From Lysobacteraceae bacterium (GTDB taxonomy: Bacteria; Pseudomonadota; Gammaproteobacteria; Xanthomonadales; BQJN01): a DNA stretch of 42,798 nt. The translations under genes and the position numbers were made by a program. The notes beneath the pieces were generated by a model. That model was not told where the DNA came from and did no database searches. It saw only the letters and a list, made by a program, of their open reading frames with translations. Positions within the stretch are counted from its first letter, which is position 1. Every line of letters starts with the position of its first letter. The DNA lies in assembly GCA_021604725.1 (NCBI GenBank), contig BQJN01000034.1, positions 1-42,798 of the forward strand, in the 5' to 3' direction. Positions 1 to 7,228 of the stretch are shown one piece after another.

Positions 1-2
1 CT

Positions 3-74
3 GCCGGTACCATGGCCGTGTCCTGGTATATCCTGCGCGGCTTTGTGCAGCGTGTGGCCAAGGTGCGATTGTGA
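3..74 (+). CDS. C-terminal tail of an unidentified upstream protein (partial)
   Basis: An open frame enters from the left edge and ends at the TGA at 72-74, giving 23 residues with a hydrophobic stretch followed by a basic end (RVAKVRL). That ending would suit a membrane-associated protein such as a polyprenyl-phosphate glycosyltransferase, but the fragment is too short to identify. Its stop overlaps the GTG of the next gene in a GTGA arrangement, so the two are probably translationally coupled and the operon begins outside the window. Confidence 0.5.
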   Translation, partial: AGTMAVSWYILRGFVQRVAKVRL

Positions 75-952
75 ACGAACTGGAAGTATCCATGCAGTGT
101 CGCTTGTGCGGTAACGAGCAAATCAAACCGCTATGGGTGGCCAATCAATGTCAGCTCGACCGGTGCGGCCGTTGTGACTTTGTGCAGGTTCGACAGCAAC
201 CCAGCGAAGCTGAGTTGAAGCAGATTTATTCGGCCAGCTATTTTGCTCACAGTAAATATCGTGACGAAGAAAATCAGCGTCGCGAAAATCGCCGGCGCAT
301 GAACCTGATAGAACAGGCCGGGGTTGCTGACGGGGCCAGAGTGCTCGATGCCGGTTGCGCAACGGGTGACTTCATTGAGTTTGTTGACGGCCGCTTTGAT
401 ATGTGGGGCCTGGACATTTCACCGGCAGCGATTGAGTTGGCACGACAAAAGAACCCAAACGTGGCTGGACAGTTGCATGCTGGGCTACTCGAACAGCAGT
501 CTTTTGAAGCCGACTTCTTTGATGCCGTCGTCCTTTGGGACGTGATTGAACATGTCTGGGATCCTGTGGCTACTTGTCAAGGCTTGATGCGAGTGCTCCG
601 GCCGGGCGGTCACCTGTTGCTGTCAACACCTGACATATCTGCACCGATCGCGCGAGTGATGAAAAAGCGGTGGGCGTTTATGACGCCTCCCGAGCATCTT
701 GGCTTTTTGGGGCGGAACAACATGCGCCAATTGTTGGAGGGCGCATTGGGCGGCGACTCGGTTGCCGTCGAACGCTTCGGCAAGTGGGTCAATCTGGGCT
801 TTCTGTTCTACAAATTGCGGCGTGTGTTCCCGTGGATACCCGAAGGTTTGGTGCGAGCCATTGGCAATTCTGCGATGAGTCACTGGTCACTGTATATACC
901 AACGATGGACATTCAATATGCGCGGGTTCGCAAACCCGTTGAGGATCGATAA
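71..952 (+). CDS. Class I SAM methyltransferase with N-terminal zinc ribbon
   Basis: 293 residues. Two CxxC pairs (C10/C13 and C32/C35) form a probable zinc ribbon. The SAM fold follows, with motif I VLDAGCATG at about 91-99, a DVIEH motif around 157-161 and LRPGGHLLLSTPD after it. This zinc-ribbon plus methyltransferase layout is common in sugar C- or O-methyltransferases of polysaccharide loci; the substrate cannot be read from sequence. The GTG at 71 overlaps the upstream stop and has AAGG about 7 bases before it; an ATG at 92 (M8) is the alternative. The next gene starts two bases after the stop. Confidence 0.85.
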   Translation: MNELEVSMQCRLCGNEQIKPLWVANQCQLDRCGRCDFVQVRQQPSEAELKQIYSASYFAHSKYRDEENQRRENRRRMNLIEQAGVADGARVLDAGCATGDFIEFVDGRFDMWGLDISPAAIELARQKNPNVAGQLHAGLLEQQSFEADFFDAVVLWDVIEHVWDPVATCQGLMRVLRPGGHLLLSTPDISAPIARVMKKRWAFMTPPEHLGFLGRNNMRQLLEGALGGDSVAVERFGKWVNLGFLFYKLRRVFPWIPEGLVRAIGNSAMSHWSLYIPTMDIQYARVRKPVEDR

Positions 953-954
953 CC

Positions 955-2979
955 ATGTGCGGCGTGTTCGGTATCGTCTCCCGAGTAGGCAATGGGGCCT
1001 TTCCTTCCGGAGTCGGAGCCGCCATGCAAGCATTGTTTCGGCTGTCGGAATCCCGTGGCAAGGAAGCGGCCGGTCTGGTTGTTCGCGCTGGCGATGAGTT
1101 TACGGTATACAAGGAGCCCCGTGCAGCGCATGAGATGATGCGCTCAAAGTCGTTTCGCCGCACCGTTTCGCCTGCCTTGAGTTTGGCGCAGTCCCAAGGC
1201 GTAGCATTGGTTGGCCACTCTCGCCTGGTGACTGATGGGGATCGAGACCTCAATACCAACAATCAGCCGGTGACCTACAACGATGTGGTCGGCGTTCATA
1301 ACGGTATTGTGGTCAATCATGGCGAACTTTGGCGGCGCAATCCCGATCTGAAGCGTCAGTTTGAGGTTGACTCTGAAGTCCTGTTTGCACTGATACATCA
1401 ACATTTGGCTGCTGGTCATGGCGTCGGTCAGACCGTTGCAACGGTGCTCGATCAGGTTCGTGGTCAGGTCACGATGGCCTGTTTTCTGGCCGCACACGAG
1501 CGCCTGTTGTTGGCCACCAATAATGGCTCCCTCTACATTCTGGAAGACCGTGAAAACGGCGTGTTCATATTCAGCTCCGAACGCTACATTCTGCGACAGG
1601 CATTGAAGCAGGGACACTTTCCGGACGCCTGCCAAGACAGCAATATTGAGCACATTCCGCCCGGTGAAGGCGTCGTGGTAGATATTGCAACGGCGGCGGC
1701 GAGTCGCTTACAGAGCGGCCCTGCAGATTGGGTACTGCAGACCAGGACGCCGCCTCCGATCGTTGACCGCTCGCCGCAGTTTCCTCCTTTGCCGAAGCGG
1801 CCCCAGCACCCGTCAAATGACGTCTTGCTTGAACGCTTTCCACATCAGTCTCTGACTCACGCCTTGCGCCGTTGCAGTCGCTGTGTATTGCCTGACTCCA
1901 TGCCGTTTATTACTTTCGACGATGAAGGGGTTTGCAGCTACTGTCACGCCTATCAACAGTCGACCCCACTTGGTGCCAATGCGCTGGAGGAGGTAGTCGC
2001 TCCGCATCGCAAGCAGGGCAGCCAGCCCGACTGCATTGTCGGTGTCAGTGGCGGCAGAGACAGCATCTACGGCTTGCACTACATCAAGCAAGAGTTGGGC
2101 ATGACGCCCCTGGCCTACACTTACGACTGGGGCATGGTCACCGACAACGCGCGGCGCAATATCTCGCGAATATGTGGTGACCTTGGGATTGAACACATTC
2201 TGGTATCGGCCGATATCGTGGCCAAACGGGAAAATATTCGAAAGAACGTGACGGCCTGGCTGGCGCGGCCCAATCTCGGCGCGGTGCCCTTGTTTATGGC
2301 AGGAGACAAGGCCTATTTTCATTACCTCAATGAGGTGAAGAGCCAGGCCGGTGTTGATCTGACTTTCTTGTGCGAAAACCTGCTGGAGCGAACAGATTTC
2401 AAGACCGGGTTTGCCGGTGTGCCGCCAGCCTTTCATGATGCTGACCATGTGTACACCATGGGCATGACCAATAAATTGCGGTTGTTAGGATTTTACGGTA
2501 GCCAGTTTCTGACCAACCCTCGCTATCTCAATGGTTCGCTGCTGGACAGCGCCAAGGCCTTCGCCTACTACTACCTGATCAAACGCGAGTACACCAATCT
2601 CTATCGCTATGTGCAGTGGGAGGAAAACAAAGTCTCGTCGACGATTGTCGACCAGTACGATTTTGAATTGGCACCCGACACCCAGTCAACCTGGCGCATA
2701 GGCGATGGAACATCGGCGTTCTACAACTACATCTACTACACTATCGCCGGCTTGACCGAGAACGATACGCTGCGCAGCAATCAGATTCGGGAGGGTGTGC
2801 TGTCCAGAAGCCAGGCATTGAAGTACATCGATATAGAAAACCGACCACGTTTCGATACCATCAAGTGGTACCTCGACACCTTGAAGCTGGACATGGATAT
2901 GGTCAGCGTTCTTGAGCGTATTCATGGTGCGCCAAAACTCTACACAACGATAACGGGGGGCAGCTCGACTGCAGCTTAG
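955..2979 (+). CDS. Class II glutamine amidotransferase fused to WbpG-like N-acetyl sugar amidotransferase
   Basis: 674 residues in two parts. The N-terminus begins MCGVFGIV with Cys2 as the Ntn-hydrolase nucleophile, followed by GHSRLVTDG and HNGIVVN, typical of class II glutaminase domains such as GlmS, PurF and AsnB. From about residue 305 comes a CSRCVLPD...GVCSYC cysteine module and then a PP-loop SGGRDS (about 364-369), the arrangement of WbpG/PseA-type sugar amidotransferases. In classical WbpG systems separate HisH/HisF-like proteins supply ammonia; here the glutaminase is on the same chain. The likely reaction is ATP-dependent amidation of a nucleotide-linked hexuronic acid. A GAGGA Shine-Dalgarno precedes the ATG. 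The epimerase begins directly after the stop. Domains are clear; the substrate is inferred. Confidence 0.8.
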   Translation: MCGVFGIVSRVGNGAFPSGVGAAMQALFRLSESRGKEAAGLVVRAGDEFTVYKEPRAAHEMMRSKSFRRTVSPALSLAQSQGVALVGHSRLVTDGDRDLNTNNQPVTYNDVVGVHNGIVVNHGELWRRNPDLKRQFEVDSEVLFALIHQHLAAGHGVGQTVATVLDQVRGQVTMACFLAAHERLLLATNNGSLYILEDRENGVFIFSSERYILRQALKQGHFPDACQDSNIEHIPPGEGVVVDIATAAASRLQSGPADWVLQTRTPPPIVDRSPQFPPLPKRPQHPSNDVLLERFPHQSLTHALRRCSRCVLPDSMPFITFDDEGVCSYCHAYQQSTPLGANALEEVVAPHRKQGSQPDCIVGVSGGRDSIYGLHYIKQELGMTPLAYTYDWGMVTDNARRNISRICGDLGIEHILVSADIVAKRENIRKNVTAWLARPNLGAVPLFMAGDKAYFHYLNEVKSQAGVDLTFLCENLLERTDFKTGFAGVPPAFHDADHVYTMGMTNKLRLLGFYGSQFLTNPRYLNGSLLDSAKAFAYYYLIKREYTNLYRYVQWEENKVSSTIVDQYDFELAPDTQSTWRIGDGTSAFYNYIYYTIAGLTENDTLRSNQIREGVLSRSQALKYIDIENRPRFDTIKWYLDTLKLDMDMVSVLERIHGAPKLYTTITGGSSTAA

Positions 2980-4026
2980 ATGACAGCACCAATCGAAAAA
3001 ACACTGCTGGAAAAGCCACGACGTTGGCTAGTCACCGGGGCAGCAGGCTTCATCGGCTCTCACCTGGTTGAGACACTGCTTAACAACGGACAGTTCGTCG
3101 TCGGCATGGACAACTTTTCGACCGGGTTTCGCAGCAACGTCGATCAAGTGCCGGTCTGGGTAGGAGAAGCTGCCGCGCAACGATGGACCTTCATTGAAGG
3201 CGACATTCGGAGCTATGAGGACTGCGTGAAGGCATGCCAGGGGATGGACTTTGTCCTGCACCAGGCGGCGCTTGGTTCGGTTCCAAGATCCATCAAGAAC
3301 CCGCTGGCAACGCACCAGTCGAACGTTGATGGCATGGTTAACATGCTGCTGGCGGCTAAGGAAGCTGCGGTGAAACGGGTTGTCTATGCGTCGTCCTCCA
3401 GTGTCTACGGCGATTCGCCGGCGTTACCGAAGCACGAGGAGGTGATCGGGGAGCCGCTGTCGCCGTATGCCTTGTCCAAGCGGACCATGGAAAACTACTC
3501 GCGCATTTATGCTTCAACGCTTGGCATAGATTCGGTCGGCCTTCGCTACTTTAACGTCGTTGGCTCCAGGCAAAGTCCTGACGGCCCCTACGCAGCAGTA
3601 ATACCGCGCTGGATTGAGGCGTTTTCTCGTGGCAATGTGCCCGTAATCAATGGTGACGGTGAAACCAGTCGTGATTTTTGCCCGGTACAGAACGTAGTGC
3701 AGGCCAACATTCGCGCGGCCTTGTGCGCAGGCAACGTGGCCGGGCAGGTTTACAACATTGCTTTGGGCGGTCGTACGACGCTAAACACACTTTACAAATT
3801 GCTACGCGATGGCATGGCTGAACGGGGCGCACCTTGTGCAGAAACAGAACCTCGCTACGCCGATTTTCGACCCGGCGACATCCGACATAGTCATGCGTCA
3901 ATTGCACGAGCACAAAAAGACTTTGGCTACGATCCGCAGGTCACTCTGGGTCAGGCGCTTGGCATGACCATGGATGAGTATTTGGCCAGTCACGGCAAAA
4001 GCTCTTCTGGCATAGACGAGGCTTGA
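2980..4026 (+). CDS. wbpP: UDP-N-acetylglucosamine 4-epimerase (WbpP/TviC type)
   Basis: 348-residue extended SDR. The NAD-binding motif GAAGFIGS is at about 20-27, the serine-rich SSSSVYG near 138-144, and the catalytic YxxxK (YALSK) near 163-167. The segment DNFSTGFRSNVDQV and the overall length resemble WbpP and TviC, which interconvert UDP-GlcNAc/UDP-GalNAc and the uronic acid forms. The ATG directly abuts the preceding TAG. Together with the TviB/WbpO-type dehydrogenase at 7225 and the amidotransferase just upstream, it implies a UDP-GalNAcA or amidated GalNAcA precursor. Substrate preference (acetylated, uronic or plain UDP-glucose) is inferred. Confidence 0.85.
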   Translation: MTAPIEKTLLEKPRRWLVTGAAGFIGSHLVETLLNNGQFVVGMDNFSTGFRSNVDQVPVWVGEAAAQRWTFIEGDIRSYEDCVKACQGMDFVLHQAALGSVPRSIKNPLATHQSNVDGMVNMLLAAKEAAVKRVVYASSSSVYGDSPALPKHEEVIGEPLSPYALSKRTMENYSRIYASTLGIDSVGLRYFNVVGSRQSPDGPYAAVIPRWIEAFSRGNVPVINGDGETSRDFCPVQNVVQANIRAALCAGNVAGQVYNIALGGRTTLNTLYKLLRDGMAERGAPCAETEPRYADFRPGDIRHSHASIARAQKDFGYDPQVTLGQALGMTMDEYLASHGKSSSGIDEA

Positions 4027-4461
4027 GTGGGCGTCTCAAAACAACAAGTGACCGATCGAAGCGAACCGATTTTTCTGGTCTACGACAAGCAATGCCCAGC
4101 CTGTGACTTTTACTGCAACCTGGTTCGCATTCGTGATGATATTGGCGAACTTGAGTTGGTGGATGCACGCGACGACTCGGCCATCATGCGAGAGATCACT
4201 GCGTTGGGGCTGAATATCGATGAGGGTATGGTGCTCAAGGTCGGCAGCCAGATCTACTACGCAGACGAAGCAATCTACATGCTGTCCCTGCTCGGTGGTT
4301 CGTCTTCGTTTTTCAACCGCTTTAACCACTGGTTGTTTAGCTCGCCAAAGACCGCCCGCTGGCTCTATCCAGTGCTCAAACGAGGCCGAAATCTGCTGCT
4401 GAAGATCAAGGGTGTTTCACGAATCAATAACTTAAATGAAACCGGCATGGACAAGTTCTGA
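4027..4461 (+). CDS. DCC-family (DUF393) thiol-disulfide oxidoreductase-like protein
   Basis: 144 residues. The N-terminal FLVYDKQCPACDFY carries the YDxxCPxC motif of the DCC1-like/DUF393 family, which has a thioredoxin-like fold; the downstream VDARDD is also typical. No signal peptide is visible, so it is probably cytoplasmic or at the inner membrane. GTG start directly after the TGA of wbpP (TGAGTG), with GAGG a few bases before. DUF393 proteins are often encoded next to HTTM membrane proteins, as here. The family's physiological role is not well defined, and a role in the polysaccharide is not shown. Confidence 0.8.
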   Translation: MGVSKQQVTDRSEPIFLVYDKQCPACDFYCNLVRIRDDIGELELVDARDDSAIMREITALGLNIDEGMVLKVGSQIYYADEAIYMLSLLGGSSSFFNRFNHWLFSSPKTARWLYPVLKRGRNLLLKIKGVSRINNLNETGMDKF

Positions 4462-6093
4462 GTGGATACCAAAGTTTTACAGTTTGATTCGCTGTTGCGT
4501 GGCAGGTTGCTGATACTCGCCGGGCTCGCTTTGGTCTGGCTTGTGCTGGCGGTCTTTCTGGTACCTATTGCAATAGAGGCCGCCTACAACAAGCAATTGC
4601 CCATTGGGTTTTTGAACGACCTGATTCGCAACCAGCAAGGCAATCCAGTTTCGCACTATACCGATATGTGGTTTTGGCGCATGTTGCCATTCACCCTTTT
4701 TGGTTTTGCGATGGTGGCCGCCTGTCTGATTTGGATGTCTGGCGACGCATTCTATCGGCGATTCGTTCATGGGCATACCGCAACGCATCTGGCGATCTTG
4801 CGCATTGCCGTGTGTTCGATCCTGGCAATCAACGCGGCCTGGGAGGACCTTGCCAGCTCGGCATTGATCCCGATTGAATTCCAGCGAAATATGGGTGTGA
4901 TTGAACTGCTGGAGTGGGTTCCTGGCTTCGTGCCACTGACGCAGTCGCCGTCAGCGTTGGCTGCATGGCAGATCGCAACCTGCTTGTTGCTGGTTCTCGG
5001 TGCTCTGGGCCTGTTTACGCGCTGGACGCTACCGCTGGCCGCCATTGGTGCGTTGGTGATGGGGGGCATACTGCGTCAATACTCGCACCTGTTTCACACC
5101 ATGTTGCTGCCAATGTGGATGTTGTTTTTCCTTTGTTTCTATCGTTGTGCTGATCGACTGTCGCTGGATCGAAAAATTGGATGGGTTCATCGTTCGTCAC
5201 CGGCATCAGCGGCTCACTACGCATGGGGTTTCTACCTTTGCATGATTGTGATGGCCGTGACCTACATGTCGACCGGTACCAGCAAAATCATCAACGGCGG
5301 CGCGGACTGGTTTTTAGGTGGGACGCTCAAGACCTATGTCTTGCTCGATGCATTGGGCAATCAGCAGTTCAGCAATGACCTGGCGGCCAGTCTGCTGCAG
5401 ACCCCGGAGTGGATTTTCGATGTGCTGGCATTTGTCGCCATGTATGGAGAGCTTTTCTACATTTTGGTGCTCTTTTTCGCATGGGCACGGATCGTATTTC
5501 CGTTACTGATGCTCGGTTTGCATCTGAGCATCTTCTTGTTGATGAACATCCTGTTCTTCGACCTCATTGCTTTGCAATTGGTGGTATTTATCGGGCCAGC
5601 GCTTTGGCGTCGCTTCGCGGCCCCTTCCGGGGCTTCGGATCAATCGGCTGCTGGCGCATCAAAGTCTCCGCTTGTCGCGGCAGTCATGCTTCCCTTGCTT
5701 GTTTGTGTGGCCTTGGGCCGATTTGAGTTTTATCCGTTTTCGGCCTGGCAGATGTATGCGCAACCGGCACAGCACGGTAAGGTTCCGATCCATCGCGTGT
5801 GGGCGGTTCGTGCGTCCGGTTTGCGCGAAGAGGCACCGCTTTGGCAAGCCATTCCCGCTCTACATGATGGTAGATACATGGACCGATTCTATATGGCGCA
5901 CTCCGAGTCTGGAGAAGCCGTGTATCGGCAATTCCTCGATACATGTGCCGAGATTCTGAATGCAGGCAGTGACGACCCGATCAACACCCTGATCGTAGAA
6001 TCGAGGCGTTGGGATCATCGTCTGCAGCCGTTTGAAGGGGAGGCCTCTGGCGAGGTAATCGGTCGATTGGTCCACCATGTCGATCGGGATTGA
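4462..6093 (+). CDS. HTTM-domain (vitamin K-dependent gamma-carboxylase-like) integral membrane protein
   Basis: 543 residues with about nine hydrophobic segments, beginning LLILAGLALVWLVLAVF and continuing past residue 420, then a soluble C-terminal part of about 110 residues. The layout, with LAILRIAVCSILAINAAW and the HLFHTMLLPMWMLFFLCFY region, fits HTTM proteins, a family related to the membrane part of gamma-glutamyl carboxylase. GTG start directly after the preceding TGA, so it is coupled to the DCC-family gene. Catalytic activity is unknown; the pairing with DUF393 is the strongest clue to a joint function. This is the last gene before the regulatory node. Confidence 0.7.
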   Translation: MDTKVLQFDSLLRGRLLILAGLALVWLVLAVFLVPIAIEAAYNKQLPIGFLNDLIRNQQGNPVSHYTDMWFWRMLPFTLFGFAMVAACLIWMSGDAFYRRFVHGHTATHLAILRIAVCSILAINAAWEDLASSALIPIEFQRNMGVIELLEWVPGFVPLTQSPSALAAWQIATCLLLVLGALGLFTRWTLPLAAIGALVMGGILRQYSHLFHTMLLPMWMLFFLCFYRCADRLSLDRKIGWVHRSSPASAAHYAWGFYLCMIVMAVTYMSTGTSKIINGGADWFLGGTLKTYVLLDALGNQQFSNDLAASLLQTPEWIFDVLAFVAMYGELFYILVLFFAWARIVFPLLMLGLHLSIFLLMNILFFDLIALQLVVFIGPALWRRFAAPSGASDQSAAGASKSPLVAAVMLPLLVCVALGRFEFYPFSAWQMYAQPAQHGKVPIHRVWAVRASGLREEAPLWQAIPALHDGRYMDRFYMAHSESGEAVYRQFLDTCAEILNAGSDDPINTLIVESRRWDHRLQPFEGEASGEVIGRLVHHVDRD

Positions 6094-6129
6094 ACTGGTC
6101 GCGTGGCGTAACAGCCCGTAAATTACGCT

Positions 6130-6172
6130 GTTCAACGTTTGAACACGCGCGACGATCCAGTATCATCGCGGC
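6130..6172 (+). promoter_or_regulatory. Predicted sigma-70 promoter of the rfaH-like gene, possibly giving a leaderless mRNA
   Basis: TTGAAC (6139-6144) and TATCAT (6161-6166) are separated by 16 bp, a good sigma-70 match. Initiation about 7 bases after the -10 would fall on or within a base or so of the ATG at 6173, and no Shine-Dalgarno sequence lies before that ATG, so the mRNA may be leaderless. A short inverted repeat GTTCAA-CGT-TTGAAC (6130-6144) overlaps the -35 and could be an operator. Prediction by eye only. Confidence 0.5.
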
Positions 6173-6697
6173 ATGAAGTCGGGGAATCCAACACTGCCGC
6201 AGTGGTATGCCGTTTATACCAAGCCGCGTCGCGAGCTTGCGGCAGAACAGCACCTGTCCCGTCAGGGATTCGAGTGCTTCCTGCCACGAGCCTGCAATCC
6301 GACTCGCAAAGTAGTCCGCTCCAAACCTCGGGTGGAGCCGCTGTTTCCGCGTTACTTGTTCGTGCGACTAGCGCTCGGCCTGGACAATTCGGCGCCAATT
6401 CGCTCAACCCAAGGCGTTGTCGGGCTGGTTCGTTTTGGGCAGCAAACAGTTCGTGTGCCGACCCCTATTATTGAGGGGCTGCTTGAGCTGCGCGATCTTG
6501 AGACAGGTCTTGTCAAACCACGCTTTGAGCCGTTTGATGCCGGTGATCGCGTGCAAGTGTTTGATGGTCCATTCGCTGGACTCGATGCAGTGGTCGACGA
6601 GCCTTGTGGTGAAAAACGCGTCATGGTCTTGTTGGATATTCTCGGGCGTCAATCGCGAGTCGCGGTACGGCCAAACCAGGTACGTCCCGCAGCTTGA
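6173..6697 (+). CDS. rfaH: RfaH-like NusG paralog, operon-specific transcription antiterminator
   Basis: 174 residues. The N-terminal NGN domain starts almost at once (WYAVYTKPRRELAAEQHL) and includes FLPRACNPTR and LFPRYLFVRL, the pattern seen in NusG/RfaH proteins. A linker near residues 105-115 leads to a KOW-type domain (DAGDRVQVFDGPFAGLDAVV). Length is close to E. coli RfaH (162) and the loop additions are small. RfaH joins RNA polymerase paused at ops, suppresses termination in long operons and, through its KOW domain, recruits ribosomes. A perfect ops sequence lies about 70 bases after this gene, so orthology in function is likely. Whether the KOW domain switches fold as in E. coli cannot be read from sequence. 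Confidence 0.85.
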   Translation: MKSGNPTLPQWYAVYTKPRRELAAEQHLSRQGFECFLPRACNPTRKVVRSKPRVEPLFPRYLFVRLALGLDNSAPIRSTQGVVGLVRFGQQTVRVPTPIIEGLLELRDLETGLVKPRFEPFDAGDRVQVFDGPFAGLDAVVDEPCGEKRVMVLLDILGRQSRVAVRPNQVRPAA

Positions 6698-6856
6698 CCA
6701 ATTGGGGGCTGTCGACCACGGCCTCTAAAACCATTCCTTTGCGGGGCAGCCAGACTGCACTGTAGGGCGGTAGCGTGTCTGATCAGATAGCAGATGGCAG
6801 AATCCAGATCGGGGTGATCGAGTCATGCGCGATGACTCATCCGCTACGCAACAATT
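6698..6856 (+). promoter_or_regulatory. Untranslated leader region of the main operon
   Basis: About 160 bases between rfaH and the MarR-type gene hold the ops element, a GGGGTGA Shine-Dalgarno-like sequence (6811-6817) and an 11-codon mini-ORF at 6825. A weak promoter candidate (TTGGGG at 6702-6707, TCTAAA at 6724-6729, 16 bp apart) would place ops some 30 bases into the transcript. No terminator-like hairpin with a T-run is visible, so transcription from rfaH may also read through. Confidence 0.45.
6766..6777 (+). promoter_or_regulatory. ops element (JUMPstart core), RfaH recruitment site
   Basis: GGCGGTAGCGTG matches the E. coli ops core at all 12 positions. In E. coli the non-template strand of this element is exposed when RNA polymerase pauses and is bound by RfaH. 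Its position in the leader of a long polysaccharide operon, just after an RfaH-like gene, is the classical context. The upstream bases CAGACTGCACTGTAG loosely resemble the outer JUMPstart sequence. Confidence 0.9.
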
Positions 6857-6860
6857 TTGA
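6825..6860 (+). other. 11-codon mini-ORF or frameshifted N-terminus of the MarR-type gene
   Basis: ATG at 6825 reads MRDDSSATQQF and stops at TGA 6858-6860. A GGGGTGA ribosome-binding sequence (6811-6817) sits 7 bases upstream, far better placed than anything serving the TTG at 6857. The stop overlaps that TTG in the sequence TTTTGA, so the mini-ORF could couple translation, or a missing T in the TTTT run could have split one gene. See the finding for this site. Confidence 0.5.
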
Positions 6861-7228
6861 CTGAACTCTATTTCAAATACCGGTTCCTCACTGAGCTGGC
6901 TCATTCACCGGGCATTTCCCAGCGTGGGCTCGCCAGTGAACTAGGTTGCAGCCTGGGCAAGGCAAACTATTGTCTGCGGGATCTCAAGGACGCAGGATTG
7001 ATACGCTTCGCTGATGAAGGCAACGGGGCAGCCCGGTCATACGTTGTGACGAGGCTGGGACACAGGGCGATAAATGAATTGGCCACAACATGCCTTGAAC
7101 AGAAGAAGCGAGAATATGAAGCCTTGCTGGCTGAAGTGACGCAAATGAAAAGACAACAAGCAACACAACCCAAGCGAGCGGGCAGAAAACAGCGGCTGGC
7201 TGCGAAGTCGCGCGAGGTGAAGCGATGA
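6857..7228 (+). CDS. MarR-family EPS-associated transcriptional regulator
   Basis: 123 residues with a winged helix-turn-helix: ISQRGLASELGCSLGKANYCLRDLKDAGLI is split here as ISQRGLASELG, then SLGKANYCLRDL, matching the MarR-type EPS-associated family (TIGR04176) that accompanies polysaccharide loci. A basic C-terminal tail (QPKRAGRKQR) follows a helical, coiled-coil-like stretch. The annotated start is TTG with no Shine-Dalgarno; an in-frame stop at 6833-6835 prevents extension, but a single-base shift would join it to the ATG at 6825. The stop overlaps the ATG of the next gene (ATGA). The target DNA is unknown; the inverted repeat at 36399 is one candidate. Confidence 0.8.
   Translation: MTELYFKYRFLTELAHSPGISQRGLASELGCSLGKANYCLRDLKDAGLIRFADEGNGAARSYVVTRLGHRAINELATTCLEQKKREYEALLAEVTQMKRQQATQPKRAGRKQRLAAKSREVKR

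Noticed and set aside
6093..6130. GCGTAA/TTACGC pair after the HTTM gene as a terminator
   Set aside because: Six-base stem, long loop and no T-run.
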